Below, in pieces: positions 42,901-55,097 of a stretch of 64,000 nt of DNA. Source of the DNA: Coffea arabica (lineage: Eukaryota > Streptophyta > Magnoliopsida > Gentianales > Rubiaceae). The stretch lies in the NCBI RefSeq assembly GCF_036785885.1, contig NC_092323.1, forward strand, positions 10,982,501-11,046,500. The letters run 5' to 3'. The notes under the pieces were generated by a model. That model was not told the DNA's origin and did no database searches. It saw only the letters and a program-made list of their open reading frames with translations. Both the position numbers and the translations under genes were made by a program. Position 1 is the stretch's first letter. Each line of letters begins with the position of its first letter.

Positions 42901-44716
42901 CATCAATTCCGGAGTCTCCTGCTCATCACCATGGTCTAACAGGTAGTGTAGACCATAGCCCAATAGGTTAAGTAGCATGCAAGTATAATTTATGGAAAGA
43001 GAAAATGGTAATGAACGGTAATATTAGGTATGCTATTGAGAGGTGACACAAAGTGCCAAATAAAGCAATGAAAGAAGCACGCTTTTATATATATCCTTCA
43101 AGGCCAATAAGTATAATTTTTTATCAAGTGACTTACTCGTGGTATGGTACATGTTACTTGCAAATCAGCATATTTACATTGACTGATGTTTCAAAAGAAT
43201 ACAATTATGATAATATTATCCATGCTACTAGAAATGAAGCCATCTACTAAAACTTGTTCACGTAAAGCACATTATACCATTTGAGAGGCAATCCTTGGTA
43301 CTCAAACCAGACAGTGTCAGAACCAGGAGGAAGCGTACTGCTGAAGAAAGGTTTAATTTGTGGCACCAAGAGAGGCAGATATCCTATGCGAGGAGCCAAA
43401 ATCTGAAACAGAGAAACTGGATCTGTTACTTCATCAGGAAAACCAAATCATCTTACAAAGCCAAAGGTTTACTAATAGGTGCTACGCCTGAGCAGGATTC
43501 TCAAACCAAAACAGCAAATGCTACTGGGATGCAGTAAAAGAAATTAAGCAGAAGTCTTATAAGATTGGCTACATCTAACCAAATCTCATTATCATCTCCA
43601 AGCGAAATACTCCACTGTTCAAGTAATTGGTGTTACCCAGTACAAACTCTTGAATTGGCACAGAAACATCAAAATTAGAGCCATCATAGTTCTCATCTTC
43701 GGCAAGCCATGCAGAATTTTAAAGTCAAAGACTAATAACAGGAAGTATTATTCTTTTAAAGAAGAAGTGGGGTTGCAAGGAGTTTGGCAGCCAACTATAT
43801 TTACGATTAGCAATGAATAAAATTTCATCAGGGGTCCTTCATACACAAACTGTGAATACATAAACATCACTCCCTTAAGAGTTCAGCACAAAAGACATTG
43901 TCTTGACAAATCTCAAGGAAGAGACAAGGGAAAAGTCTAAAAACATGGTCCGAGGTAAGAGTCTCCTATCAAACTACTGCAGCTTGTTCCCAGTGCGTCA
44001 ATTTACTGTAGCTGCCGCCCAGCTAAGAGTTCATACTACGGAGAATGTCTGAGTATATCGTCACATTTACACTCACACTAAGAGTATTAGCCACTCACGC
44101 AAGCTACAAGCTTAGTAGATACTATCTCACATCCGTTACGGTCCAATGAAAGCTTAAAACTTGTTCCTAGCACTGATAAAAATATCATCCCTTCATTTTA
44201 GTATCTAAAAATTCTTCCTTTAGAAAAGCATCCCTAAGAAATCCAGTTGGGCATAATCGCAGATCGACGCATTTATCAGATAAGAATATTCTCAAACTCT
44301 ATACATTCTTGTTGCTGGAAAATACACTGTAGCTATTCTACATGCTAGTCATCAATGGCACGCTTTAGCGCAATGAAAACCCATCAATACCAGGTTGCCA
44401 TTAAGCTCAATACAACGATCAATACTAATTAAGAGATCAATCATGAATACTCTTGTAGTATTACAGTCTATAAAAAAGAAAAGTCTAGGAGACAATCATA
44501 ACCCCGAAAAAGCAAGGAAAGAAAAAACACTCAACAAAATAAAGAAAAGATAAAAAAAGAAGGGAAAATATAAAAATTGCAATAAATGGGGAAAGGTACC
44601 AGGGCAGGGGAAGGGGGAGGAAGAGTGGTGACTTCAGATTCATGAAGATGGATTTGAAGAGGGATGGCTCCTTCCCATACGTATTTCTGGGCTTCTGTTG
44701 CCGTTTTACTTCCCAT
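36959..44716 (-). CDS. ATG5: Autophagy protein 5 (ATG5)
   Basis: Eight exons on the minus strand: 44600-44716, 43278-43402, 42322-42388, 40740-40829, 39922-40009, 38772-38915, 38180-38308 and 36959-37317. All junctions are GT-AG; the sum is 1119 bp, or 372 aa. The first ubiquitin-like domain starts YVWEGAIPLQIHLHESEV and includes RPWNLTVHFRGYP. Lys132 in NSLKE aligns with the lysine that accepts ATG12 in other species. The second ubiquitin-like domain includes RIPVRLYVRRVNEDF, split by an acidic Ser-rich insert, and ends KLEIPFAWVVNNLMNPEHFLHI. ATG5 is conjugated to ATG12 and, with ATG16, promotes ATG8 lipidation for autophagosome growth. A GTG codon four codons upstream is in frame, but the ATG at 44716 matches the family start. 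Introns 1 and 3 each exceed 1 kb. Confidence 0.96.
41040..41890. other. Probable insertion inside ATG5 intron 3
   Basis: Intron 3 (40830-42321) is about 1.5 kb. This part stands out by composition: T-rich runs, 17 consecutive G at 41131-41147, and a minus-strand open frame of 119 codons (41524-41883) followed by a TATA-like and CT-rich, 5'-UTR-like stretch. I recognise no protein. It could be a transposed gene or promoter fragment, or simply intron sequence. Confidence 0.35.
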
Positions 44717-46900
44717 TGACTGATTCACTGCACAATTCTTCTTCTTCCTTCTTCTTTTCCTTCCACAATTACTCCTCTGACCTCTCTCTCTTTTTTCTGT
44801 CGAGTCTCAGGGGGGGTTTAAACCAGCTGCTCTTTCATCAGTTTCGTGATGCCCGGGTTAAACCCCAAAGTTGTCAAACACAAATAATCAAAGACTCGGA
44901 CTAGTCAAGGAGTCGAGTCTCATCCCACGTTTCTAAGTTCGCACAGTGGATCCTTATTTTTTAGGACCACCGGTAAGGGCATGCCCCCGTATTTTAGGTG
45001 TATAGCGGCTCTCTTTTTTTTTTTTTTTTACAGAGTGAGTATTCAGGTCAATCTTTACGGAGCTCCGACTAATTCCACTTCGGTCCGGAGAGGAGACCCC
45101 ACTCCACTCGAGCACGGTGACAAGGGGGCTCGAACCCTGGTTGCCCAGGAAGGTCCACCATACCCTAAAGAGGGGAGCGGACCATTCGAGCTGACCCTTG
45201 GGAGCATATAGCGGCTCTCATATATTGCTCATTAATACGGTACAGCATTCCAACACTGTACTCGCACACGATAATGGGATTCAAACACATGAGCATATGG
45301 TAGTAATATTCAAACACATGAGGACACGTCTCTTGAGACTATCGATCGCTTAGACCGCTTACAAAAATTCTTACAAATTACCATTCGACAATAGAATTCA
45401 AACACACGAGCATGCGAGGGTGTGCTCCAAAACTACAGGTGCTTATAAGATTTCTTATAAATCACCCATCAATATAGTTCTGATATCAACAGCTAATTCA
45501 AACACGTGACCCCGTTTTCGAAAATATAATCCGTTCTTATCCATTAAATCAACTTGTATTGATATAGATCTTTATTTTCCATAAACATCCTTTTTCCCTA
45601 GTACTTACTATATTGTTATTTTGAATAACTATCTCGACTAGTTTTTTTGCTTCCACTTTAATGGTATCTCGACTAGCTTATTGAGCATTAGGAGACCTAA
45701 ATTTTATTATCCACAATTTCTTTTCTCCATTTTCAAATTTGCCCTCTCAATCAATCACTACTTACAGACTCAAAGTTCCTCATATTTTAATGCTACATCA
45801 ATTTTCAATAACATCACTTCTCATATCAAATTAAATACCACGGCAATTGATTTGTGATCGACAACGTTTTCGTAACCCTACAAATATTACCATATTTTGA
45901 ACACAATCTTGCAATAAAAAATCAATTAACTAGGATAAGCCTCGAGGTATATTTAAAATCTTAGGGAAAAAGGGAATGTACAAACTAATACTACTATTAC
46001 TTATTGAGTGGTGTGTGTGTCATCTAATGTAGTGCAAATTCTTCATCCACTTCTTGTGACGAAGTGTTTTCTTAAATGCACCCCTTGTAGTTTAAAAATA
46101 TTTACTTACACCTCTTGTACTTTGAATATAAGCGGAAAACATGTAGAAACAAACTTCACTGCTGGAGATTTCATTATACATAATGCAACTAATTATTTGA
46201 TTCTAACTATGTGAGGTCTTAATAACACTTTTCTTTTACAAATAGTGCAACTAATTATTTGATTCTAACATTTTTCATCACCCTTGGTTCTCTCTTCATC
46301 TAGGGGGTATTTTCAAAAAAAAAAATGTTTCTAAAATTTAACATTACTCGAATTTGGCATATTTAGTAGTTCGTCTAGCAGAGTGCGGTCTGCAGATTCT
46401 GTCAGTAATTTGATTAGGATTAAAAACTAACAATAAAAACTTCATTATAAAAGAGAAAACAACAAAAATTTTAGACCCAAAAAAAAAAAAATCGCTCCTA
46501 AAATGGCAAAAAGCCCAAAATCCATTAGCTAATGAAAGCAAAAATCGGAAGCAAAGGTCGCAAGTAGCAAGTCTCCATCATCCTCCTCAGTCCGTCCTTC
46601 CTCGGCCATCTTTGTCAGCTACCAGAAGGAAAGCCTCTTCAAGCACCAAATTTACACGCACAACACACACTGACTCTATCTATCGCTCTCTCCCTCTCTC
46701 TCTCTGTAGTTGTAGCATTTCCATCACCCCCAGAAAGCTCCCTTAGCTCACAATCCACAGCCCTCTGCCCCTTCCCCACCCATCCCAACCCTAGAGTGCC
46801 CCAGACAAATAAGCACAAGGATTGGAACCCAGAAGTTTGATTCTTTTTTTGCCGCTTCAAATGTGAAAATTATCAAGAACCCACTTCAGAAATCACGGAA
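44717..46900. other. Divergent intergenic region between ATG5 and the SGNH gene
   Basis: It holds both promoters: ATG5 leftward and the SGNH-type gene rightward. CT-rich tracts occur near 44740-44810 and 46677-46706, the latter likely 5' UTR of the rightward gene. A SINE lies at 45014-45206. Between 45280 and 45510 the motif ttcaaacac(a/g)(t/c)ga recurs four times. A direct repeat of gcaactaattatttgattct lies near 46184 and 46246. Confidence 0.55.
45014..45206 (-). mobile_element. tRNA-derived SINE with target-site duplication
   Basis: On the minus strand it begins near 45206 with a tRNA-like head (A box region ggtcagctcgaatgg, B box ggttcgagcccc at about 45125-45137), then a body with attagtcggagctccg, and ends in a 16-base poly-A (poly-T at 45014-45029). 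The 13-base sequence tatagcggctctc flanks it perfectly at 45001-45013 and 45207-45219. That duplication plus the A tail shows insertion by target-primed reverse transcription, using LINE enzymes in trans. Confidence 0.93.
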
Positions 46901-48001
46901 ATGATGTTAGGGGCCGTCCAATTTGGAGTATTGGCGGCCTGTATAGTACTCTTTGTACCCATGGGAATGGCGGGTTGGCACTTGAGTCGCAACAAAATGC
47001 TGTTTTTTAGCGGTGCCCTTTTCATTACTCTTGCGGTAGGCGTTCATCTAACCCCTTATTTTCCTTCTTTTTCCGCTTTTATTCCATCATCATCGTCTTT
47101 GCCTTCATCACCAACTGTTGTAGCTTCTTCTGTAAATCGTGATTCTTGCATTTCCTCTTTACACGAAATTGAATTTCATAATCAAGATTCTAGAAATAAT
47201 GACAGTACTAGTGAAAAGAAGTCTTGGAAATGGGTAGATTCTAATAAGGGTGTAGTGGATTGTGAGTTTCAGAAGTTGAGTAAATCTGATGCTTCTGATT
47301 TGTTAAACGGGTCGTGGGTCGTTGTTGCTGGTGATTCACAGGCGAGGTTGATGGTGGTTTCTTTGTTAGAATTATTAATGGGATTGGACGAGATAGAAAG
47401 GGTTAGAGGGGATTTGTTCAAGAGGCATAGTGATTACCACACCACTGTGGACGTGATCGGGATGAAGTTGGATTTTATCTGGGCGCCATATGTTAGTAAC
47501 TTGACGGATTTGATGGTTGAATTTAGGGAGAAAAGGTACCATCCAGATGTTTTTGTGATTGGGTCAGGGTTGTGGGATATGTTACACGTGAATAATGCAA
47601 CTGATTATGGTGTTTCAGTGAGCAGGTTGAAGGATTCGTTGATGCCACTTTTACCTGTTACTCCAGAATTTGAATTTGAGGATAGGCCGGTAGTAGTTCG
47701 CTCACCTCTTATGTTTTGGCTCGGGATGCCAACATTGATAAACTCGATTTTGAATACAGAGGAGAAAAGAGCGAAGATGACTGATGCAATGTGGTATGCT
47801 TATGATGAGCAGATTTACAAAAGTAAGCTAGTGCGGAATTTTGGAGGACCTCTTTTCTTATTGGATATTCACTATTTGAGTAGCGGATGTGGAAGGACAT
47901 GTACAGTAGATGGGATGCATTATGATGGAATTGTTTATGAAGCTGCTGTACATATCATGTTGAACGCGTTGCTCATTGAGTCCCAACAGAGGTTGTCGTG
48001 A
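46901..48001 (+). CDS. SGNH / PC-esterase-type (PMR5/Cas1p-like) membrane protein
   Basis: This is a single-exon gene of 366 aa. Two hydrophobic segments (about 7-27 and 33-52) suggest a Golgi/ER membrane protein with the catalytic part beyond a Ser-rich stalk (about 60-105). The SGNH-like signatures are GDSQ (144-147, nucleophile Ser146) and DGMH (337-340, Asp337 and His340). GSGLWDM (221-227) occupies the middle block. This arrangement is that of the plant GDSL/SGNH-like acyl-esterase family found in PMR5 and Cas1p, related to the TBL/PC-esterase proteins that O-acetylate wall polysaccharides. Substrate and direction (transfer or hydrolysis) are not shown. The second ATG (codon 2) could also serve as start. 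A CT-rich leader precedes it. Confidence 0.85.
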   Translation: MMLGAVQFGVLAACIVLFVPMGMAGWHLSRNKMLFFSGALFITLAVGVHLTPYFPSFSAFIPSSSSLPSSPTVVASSVNRDSCISSLHEIEFHNQDSRNNDSTSEKKSWKWVDSNKGVVDCEFQKLSKSDASDLLNGSWVVVAGDSQARLMVVSLLELLMGLDEIERVRGDLFKRHSDYHTTVDVIGMKLDFIWAPYVSNLTDLMVEFREKRYHPDVFVIGSGLWDMLHVNNATDYGVSVSRLKDSLMPLLPVTPEFEFEDRPVVVRSPLMFWLGMPTLINSILNTEEKRAKMTDAMWYAYDEQIYKSKLVRNFGGPLFLLDIHYLSSGCGRTCTVDGMHYDGIVYEAAVHIMLNALLIESQQRLS

Positions 48002-50871
48002 TGCAATTTTGGTTTAGTTAGTTAATTAAGGAAACCAGAAGCATGGAGGAGCAAAATCATTCTTCCATGAGTTTCAGCTCTAGTTGCTTCAATGTTTCAT
48101 GTATGATTCTTTCAAGCCCACTTCCCTTGATATGGGAAGTTTTGTATTAGTTGTTGGTTTATAGGTTCATTTTTGCCCCCCTTGATAATTTGTATCCATA
48201 CAGACACTTACAAAACTTGTATTTCATAGTCAAGGAAGCCACTCCTGTATCTCATTCAATTTTGATGTGAAGAGATACAATGATCTGAATTGATGTTTTT
48301 CCACATTAGTTATGAATGTTTCTGATACATACTTGTCAATTTTAAGAATTTGATGTAGATGCTTTGTTAAATTACTTCATTTGATTCTTGAGTGGTAGTT
48401 CTGAATATGAATTTTGGGATGGTGTAACGTCCTCTGTTGAGAAGAAAGCTACACGTATGCTTTCTGCCACGTAGTTAGGGTATCTAACTTTCTCATTCTC
48501 TATAGTTGGTAAGTTGACAATGATGATACTTCTTTTTTTTCTTACTTAGAGGATCAATATTGGTTCCCTACTTACCCCCGTGATGATTCGAACCTGTGAC
48601 CTATCAGTTACGGGTGAAACATCTTAACTAGGCCATGCTTCGTTGTCAACAATGATGATACTTCTTTTTAAGCAAATATACGCCACGTTTTGTTTCATCC
48701 CTGCATATTTATGTGATTGACCAAGCAATGATCTAGGACTATAGGGTACGCCGCATGATTGTAGTTCAGTTCATAATGATACTGTAGAGCATATCCTTCC
48801 TGCCACAAGCTTGTTCTTCATCTGCATCTGAACTTGAGGCTACATGCTGTCTTTTATCTCTCCTGTAGTAAATAAAGAATTAATCAAACAGTTAACTCTT
48901 CTGCATAATGTGTATGGAATTAATCCTGCATACACCTGAGTTGTATTTTCATCATTCAAATTCTCTAATTAACAGATATTAGGAAACCAATGTTGGCAAG
49001 CATCTTCAGTTTACCACTTTACCTAAGCTGTTGCTGGGATTATCTTTGGTGCCTCTTGCTTGCTTGTGGTTGGTTCTATATTGAAACCTATTGTGACAGG
49101 TTTTGCTGTCAATTCTGCAGTCAATGGCTGCCACTGAATTATGCTAGGTAGAACATCTATCTTGGATTTTCAAAAAACACAAGTGCTGAGCTTGAACCCA
49201 CCTTTTCATGTCAATGCACCACTCACTTGTCCAGTGATATTCTGTAATTTGGCAGAGAAGTGACATTCTAAGAATAACCATTTGCAAATCCCCAGGAGTT
49301 TTATCTCCCTATTACCTTGGACCATGGATTGAAGGGTGATTTTGAAGATAGCTGCTTATGTATGGTGTTAACAGAATAAGTAAAAGATAATTGTGTCTAT
49401 CAACAAAGAGAGAAAAATTTTTAAAATAAAAATAAAAAAGCATATAGGAATGGTCCTTAATTTCTTATGGTAATTCATGATCATCCAGTTGATCTATTGA
49501 ATAATGGACCAGATTCAGTGTAATAGAACTGATGTATAATCACTCTGTTGTATTTGGTTAGGTTTTAGGATTCAGTGGTCAGGAGAACTGAATATTTAGC
49601 TGAAGCAGATTGGCAAGTCGAAGCCTTTTCTATGGAATTTTAGAATTGGCAAGAAACTATAATGGTATCAAGCATTAGGTGCAAATATGATTGATGGAAT
49701 AGTTAAATTATGAACCTATTATTTGTTTCTCATCAGCAGTAGAGAACTGATTATTTGATGAAGTTGTAAATGGATTGTTTGTGGACGTATTGATTCTGTC
49801 CTTGGACTTTAGAACATTGGATTAAAGCAGTAATAGGAAGTTCTTAGATACGCAAGAAGAAAGAAGGATAGGAGGAGGATAATATGTAGGACTACAAGGC
49901 AATACCATGTTAAAAGTCATGCCTCTAAATCTTGGCCTTGTTTGGCAAACGAGTTTAAAATTTTCCAGATTCTCAGTGAGGTGAGAACCATTAAACTTCT
50001 GTTAGAAGAAGACTGAGGTCTAGTTACTCCAATAATGCGTCAATGCCAGAAGGTCTTAATTAAGGGACCGATGGAGTATTGATCGGTAGAGATTTTGTTA
50101 TCAGGGACAACCACCATCTGAAGGAAAAGGTCACTTTTTTTTCATGAACAAGCTTCAAATTCTGGACTTCAACATGGAGCCTGTTTAGTTGGCATTCGTC
50201 GAGTTTCAGAAGGATGGCAATTTCACAAACTCAATTGTAACCTATTCTTCTTTTATCATTTTAACTTGTTAATTTTTGAACAGTTGAATGAATTAGCATA
50301 GAGCAACTTTGCCTTGATCTGCAGCGTGTCTTCATTACTTTTATCAGTTTATACTGTTTATATTCATTGGGCCTTGCACTTAGCAGCAACTGATAGACAA
50401 AATTCTCTTTCACTTTTTGCATGGCATGTTAAGAGAAGTCTTTTGAGGTTCATCGTTGATCTCGATACTGGCATATAGCTATCACAAAGTGAAGGCAAAC
50501 AAATTTATAACTTCCACTTGGTGACAACAGTTTTTTTTTTTTTTTTTGCAAGTCTGTTGTGGAAGTGAAAATAGACTGCTACATAGACAGCTTGCTTGCT
50601 CTCTTCTCATTTTCAAGCTCCATGCGGTGCTCGAAAGGTGCCCTCCAATAAAAGTGAATACAAATTCTGTTGTACAACATATTTTGCCCTCAATGATGAT
50701 CCAACACCATTTCCAAACCCCTAGCCTTGCCCCTTCCTCAAATTAAACCTCATTTCGGAAATGATACAGCAAAAAGAAAGAGCCACCAATACACCTCGTA
50801 CTCCCTACCTTTGATTCAGGAGAGGGTCAGCAATAACAATATTATCTTTTCATTTCAGACAGGTTCTACTT
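48002..50871. other. Intergenic region between the SGNH gene and the expansin
   Basis: No gene is recognised. It starts with the likely 3' UTR of the SGNH gene (to about 48300) and includes a short SINE at 48538-48648 and a poly-T run near 50531-50547. The rest is unique-looking, AT-rich DNA. The end near 50600-50871 is likely expansin 3' UTR. Confidence 0.5.
48538..48648 (-). mobile_element. Short tRNA-derived SINE with 21-bp target-site duplication
   Basis: On the minus strand the 5' end (about 48648) leads into an A-box-like tggcctagttaag (about 48621-48635) and a perfect B box, ggttcgaatc (48585-48594), and the element ends in a short A tail (T run on plus). A perfect 21-base direct repeat beginning acaatgatgat flanks it at 48517-48537 and 48649-48669. 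At about 110 bp it is at the short end for plant SINEs. Confidence 0.88.
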
Positions 50872-53467
50872 TCAATAATCAAACTGCTTTCCTTCAAACG
50901 TCTGCCCATAATTCCAGTCCTTTGGAGCGACACTGTAAGATGCAAGGGTCACTCCATCACCATTGGTAAGCTCAAATGAGAGAGGTTGATTCTTCAAATC
51001 AGCATTTATGTGCCAATTCTGCCCCCAGTTCCTACCCATTGGAAGCCATCCGGTTCTTGAGCCTTTGATTTTCACAGCAACTATGTCTCCAGCACCTGCA
51101 ACATTGCTGATTAACACTGATAGAAATATTCCAGCACCATTAACTGCAAAACGAACCCCTCCTTCCTTTCTACATTTGACCCTGTTCAAGTAAGAAGAAA
51201 AAATAAGCATATGACTAAAAAAATCTTATCAAGAAACCTCTATCTCGTTATAGTTTTATATAAAGGATTTATAGTCATAGAGGATGTTTTTACATTTTTT
51301 AACTAACACACTCTCTCCCGTGTCTTTTTGCCAATCACCTCTTATAAGTAGAAGTATGGTACCATAACTACCAGATACAAGATGTGCCATGGTCAACAGG
51401 ATAAACAAAACCCCCAAAAAAAGAAAAGAAAAAAAAAAAGAGGAATGTACTACTTTTACCTTTGCATTTATATTACAACAAGCATAAAAAACTTGGCAAA
51501 TTAATCAACACCACACCGTGTGACAAATTGCTTCTTGGTGCAAAAAGTATGTTGATAAGAGGGCCTAAAAAAGATTTTCACAGCTGACAACTTCAAGAAA
51601 CAGCAAGGTGTTGAAATGAAGCTTCAATCATATCTGGACCATACGTCTTCTATAATACAACTTTTACCAACACTACAGCACACTTATACCTTCCAAGTCT
51701 CAATTCTCCTCTGCTACCTTAGTTAACCTCCCAACACTCCCAAATCATATCTGGGCACACTTTTCAGGTATCGTGTCCAGATTACCTACTTTCAAGAACT
51801 TATTTAAGTTTTTTTAAGAGCTAAATTTCTGCATATTCAAAAGAATAATTCGAACTAGTGAAAAAAAATCTCAACTAATTTCTCCAGACGTTTCAGAACA
51901 GAGACTGCAAAGAATTCATTAAGCCCAAAGTAGTTTTCTAATAAGTCCTGTATCTCTCAGACTCACCAGAGACTACAAAGGCTTCTATATTCAAGATTAA
52001 AGAGATTCTACAAGAAGCAACTTGAAGCCCTCTAAGTAATCATATTTCACTTACCGTATTCATATCAAAAATTTTATGCCATGGACATATTGAAAAATCT
52101 CAGAAGTTTCAGATGATATATCATCTTCCGTTGACTTTCAAGTTTCTCAAGTCTTTCTCGTGAGTCATTAGCCTACAATTTTTAACACCCATAATTTCAA
52201 AAAATCAGTCCAATTGTTTCAACATACTCCATGTACTAATTCAATAGGCAATACCTACAATAATCTTTTCTGATATCCTGAGTTTATAATCACAATGATT
52301 ACCCAGAAATTTTTAGTCTTTCAGCATTAAAGGATGTTTAGAGTTTGCACTGAATAAAATTTGACTCCAAATTTCATACTTTCTGTAGTTCAATCACCTT
52401 ATTACATGCTAAATAAGATCTTTACATCTTTAGTTCCTTTGGCATCCTGTCAAATTACAACTCTAATCACAAAAATATTCTATTTCACCTTGTTGAAGCA
52501 AACTTTCTAAGGCTTTCTGCTGCATACATCAGATAGCTACACTAGTCAGTCACCGGTCCCACATCCATTCTCCATTGTAAAGATGATTGTGGTTTCACAT
52601 TAACATTGGACCGGGATGGAATCTACATGTCACATCCCAAAACAACAAACGTAGACAAAATAGGTTATTCATTTGTTTGTGCCATGTTAAGTTTTCTAGA
52701 TTAAGAACATAAGTCACATATATTTCTAATTTTATGCTCCTGAAGACCCTAAAAAAAAAAAAAAGCAATATGAAATAAAAACAAACCAACACTTTACCAA
52801 CTATTTATAAAATTAAAAAAAATTGTTTACAGAATAGGCCTGAAAAAATAGATGCAGCTACAAATATACCATTACACGAGTAACTCTAGCTCAGACAAAA
52901 AAAAAACAGCAGGAAAGAAAAGGAGAATTCAGCTAAAGAATTAAGTACACAAACTCAATACCTGCGATACTGAATGGGCATATTGGAAGCTTTCCAAATG
53001 GCAATTTTCTCAAAAGCTTCAATGGGAAGCACAAAATGTGCATTAGGGAAATTACAATGTCCTCCACCATCAGCTTCAAACCCATAATTCGGAGCACAAA
53101 AGTTAGTCGCAGTAACAATAATGGAAGTCCCAGGAATACACCATCTCAGGTCCTCAACACACCTAACTTGAAAGCAAGCTCCACAGATCTGACCCTTTTC
53201 AAACAGGACTGTACTGAGTGCAGCTGTGGCTTTCCCGTATCCCATTTTCTCCAGGTCCCCATAGCCACAAGCCCCACCAACCGGGTCTCCCGGTTCCGCG
53301 GCGGCGTAGTAGGTGGCTCTGGCGGATCTCCACTCTGTGTAGGAGGAGGGGGTGGAGGAAGAAGGGGAGTAGTGGTAGTGGGAGCGGACTAGCTGGGGTA
53401 GTGAGGAGAGTAGCGTGAATGCTACTGTGACTGTGACTAGAGTTTGCAAGAGTAAAGTTGGTGGCAT
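50872..53467 (-). CDS. EXPA13: Alpha-expansin, EXPA13 type
   Basis: Two exons on the minus strand, 52962-53467 and 50872-51181, with a 1780-bp GT-AG intron, encode 271 aa. Residues 1 to about 29 are a signal peptide. The N-terminal double-psi barrel (about 47-165) has the conserved cysteines and blocks [21 protein letters not shown] and [11 protein letters not shown]. The C-terminal beta-sandwich carries [17 protein letters not shown] and ends [12 protein letters not shown]. Expansins loosen the primary wall without hydrolysing it. At the place where most alpha-expansins have HFD, this one has His144-Phe-Val, as I recall for EXPA13. A TATA-like acataaaagg lies about 125 bases upstream on the minus strand. 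Family is certain; EXPA13 orthology is likely. Confidence 0.93.
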
Positions 53468-53639
53468 CTTTGTCTTGATCTTGATGAGGGTGAGTGAAGG
53501 AGCGAAGCTATCGAAGACAATATTTGATTTCCTCTTTCAAGTTCCTATACCTAGTCGCATATTGTTCTTGGGAGCTGTATTTTTCTCCTTTTATGTTCTC
53601 CTCTTTTCTTGAAATCTTAAACTAAAATAATTATGAGAT

Positions 53640-55097
53640 CTTTACATATTATATTTGTTATTATTATTAGGTTAGTGATGAATTTGGTGTATTTTGTATT
53701 ACTTTCTTATTATTTATTTAATTTTTTTAAAAAGATGGAAAATGATGTTGTTTAATGCTTAGTTTGGGAGTTTAGGATATAAAAGAAAAGAAGGAAAAAC
53801 TTAAGTTATGAGAGAAGGGGAGGAGAGAAGGGATTGTTATGTTGTTTGGGTGTTTTTGAAAATTAGTGGAATGATTTTGGATATGAAGTCATTAAATATT
53901 TGTTCAAGATCTTTTTAAGGACAAAATAGGTAATTTAAAAAAATTTGACAAGGTTTCTCAAAGTTTCTTTTCATTTTTGTCCAATTTGGGAAAAAAGTTT
54001 TGACTACTATTCATTTCATCTTTCGGAATCCTCCCATTTCCTTTCTTTTCTTTTCTACTAAAAATTAACAAATAAAATAAAACTAAACTTCCTCTTCTTT
54101 CCCTTTCATTTCTGTCCAAATTGTCAACTCCCAATCGAAGTCTAAGAATTGAGAGATTGGGAGGGGTATGGAAATTTAAATTCAAAATATTTAATTTTTA
54201 AGATTAATCTTAAACACTAGACTTTGAGGCATTCTCGACTACCATTTACTTAGGATTAATGAAATCACCAACAAGGAAAGCATTCAGTTGCAAAACTGGT
54301 TAATTATGCCATGACAACCATTGGAAGGAGTTTTCATCTAAAAGAAATAAATTTATGGCGGGGGTTCCTCCTAATTTGCCAAACGTTGGTCAGGAGAGTT
54401 AGGGCCAAATGTCGGATTGATCATTCACATCTTATTTTCAAACAATTCAAAAGGACAATTCTATGACTAACGAAATCTTGCATTGCCTACTTGTGGCTAA
54501 TCTGAGCCTATTTGTAACGAACGACATCTTTTTTTTTTTTTTTTGTGACTAATGAAATCTATTATTATAGTCCATGGAGGGCTTCTGTAATTCTAAATTT
54601 TTCGAAGGGCAGCTATAGCGACTCAAACTTTATAACCATACCATGGGAGAATGGAAGCTCAACTAGATTTATAAAGAGGTTGAGGTGTAAATCTCTAGAT
54701 CAGATAAGTGCGCTGCTGCAATCTCTGAATCTTTAAAAAAAAAAAAAGCAAGCATAATACTTCTTTGTAATATACTAGGCTGGCTTTGAATCTCCAACTT
54801 AGCATGATGGCGTTACAGCAAAGCCGAATGATTGGAAGTTGGAACTGCTGTCACTATTGTTAGTTGTAAGGTACGACAACTATGTACCTGCGTGCAACAG
54901 GTACAAGTTAATGCCAGCCAATTCATGCTAATGCCAGCCACCCTTTGAGGCAGACAACGGGTGAGAAATTTCACACGTGAGAAATTTATGTGATCAGTTC
55001 ACAGTTATTTGCTTTTAATATTCATGTGAGAAATTTATGTCCAAATTAATGAGTAAAGAAATCATTTTAACAACTGTGAAGTCACATCTGTACCAAA
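53640..55097. other. Expansin upstream region
   Basis: No gene is recognised. It is AT-rich with poly-T and poly-A runs near 54531-54544 and 54735-54746 and several CT/GA-rich patches. A direct repeat of gtgagaaattt(c/a)(t/a) occurs near 54960-54990 and 55025-55040, close to a hAT element. Confidence 0.45.

Noticed and set aside
53036-53418. Two plus-strand open frames of 118 and 66 codons opposite expansin exon 1
   Set aside because: They are antisense shadows of the expansin coding sequence, with Gly/Arg-rich composition caused by the real gene.
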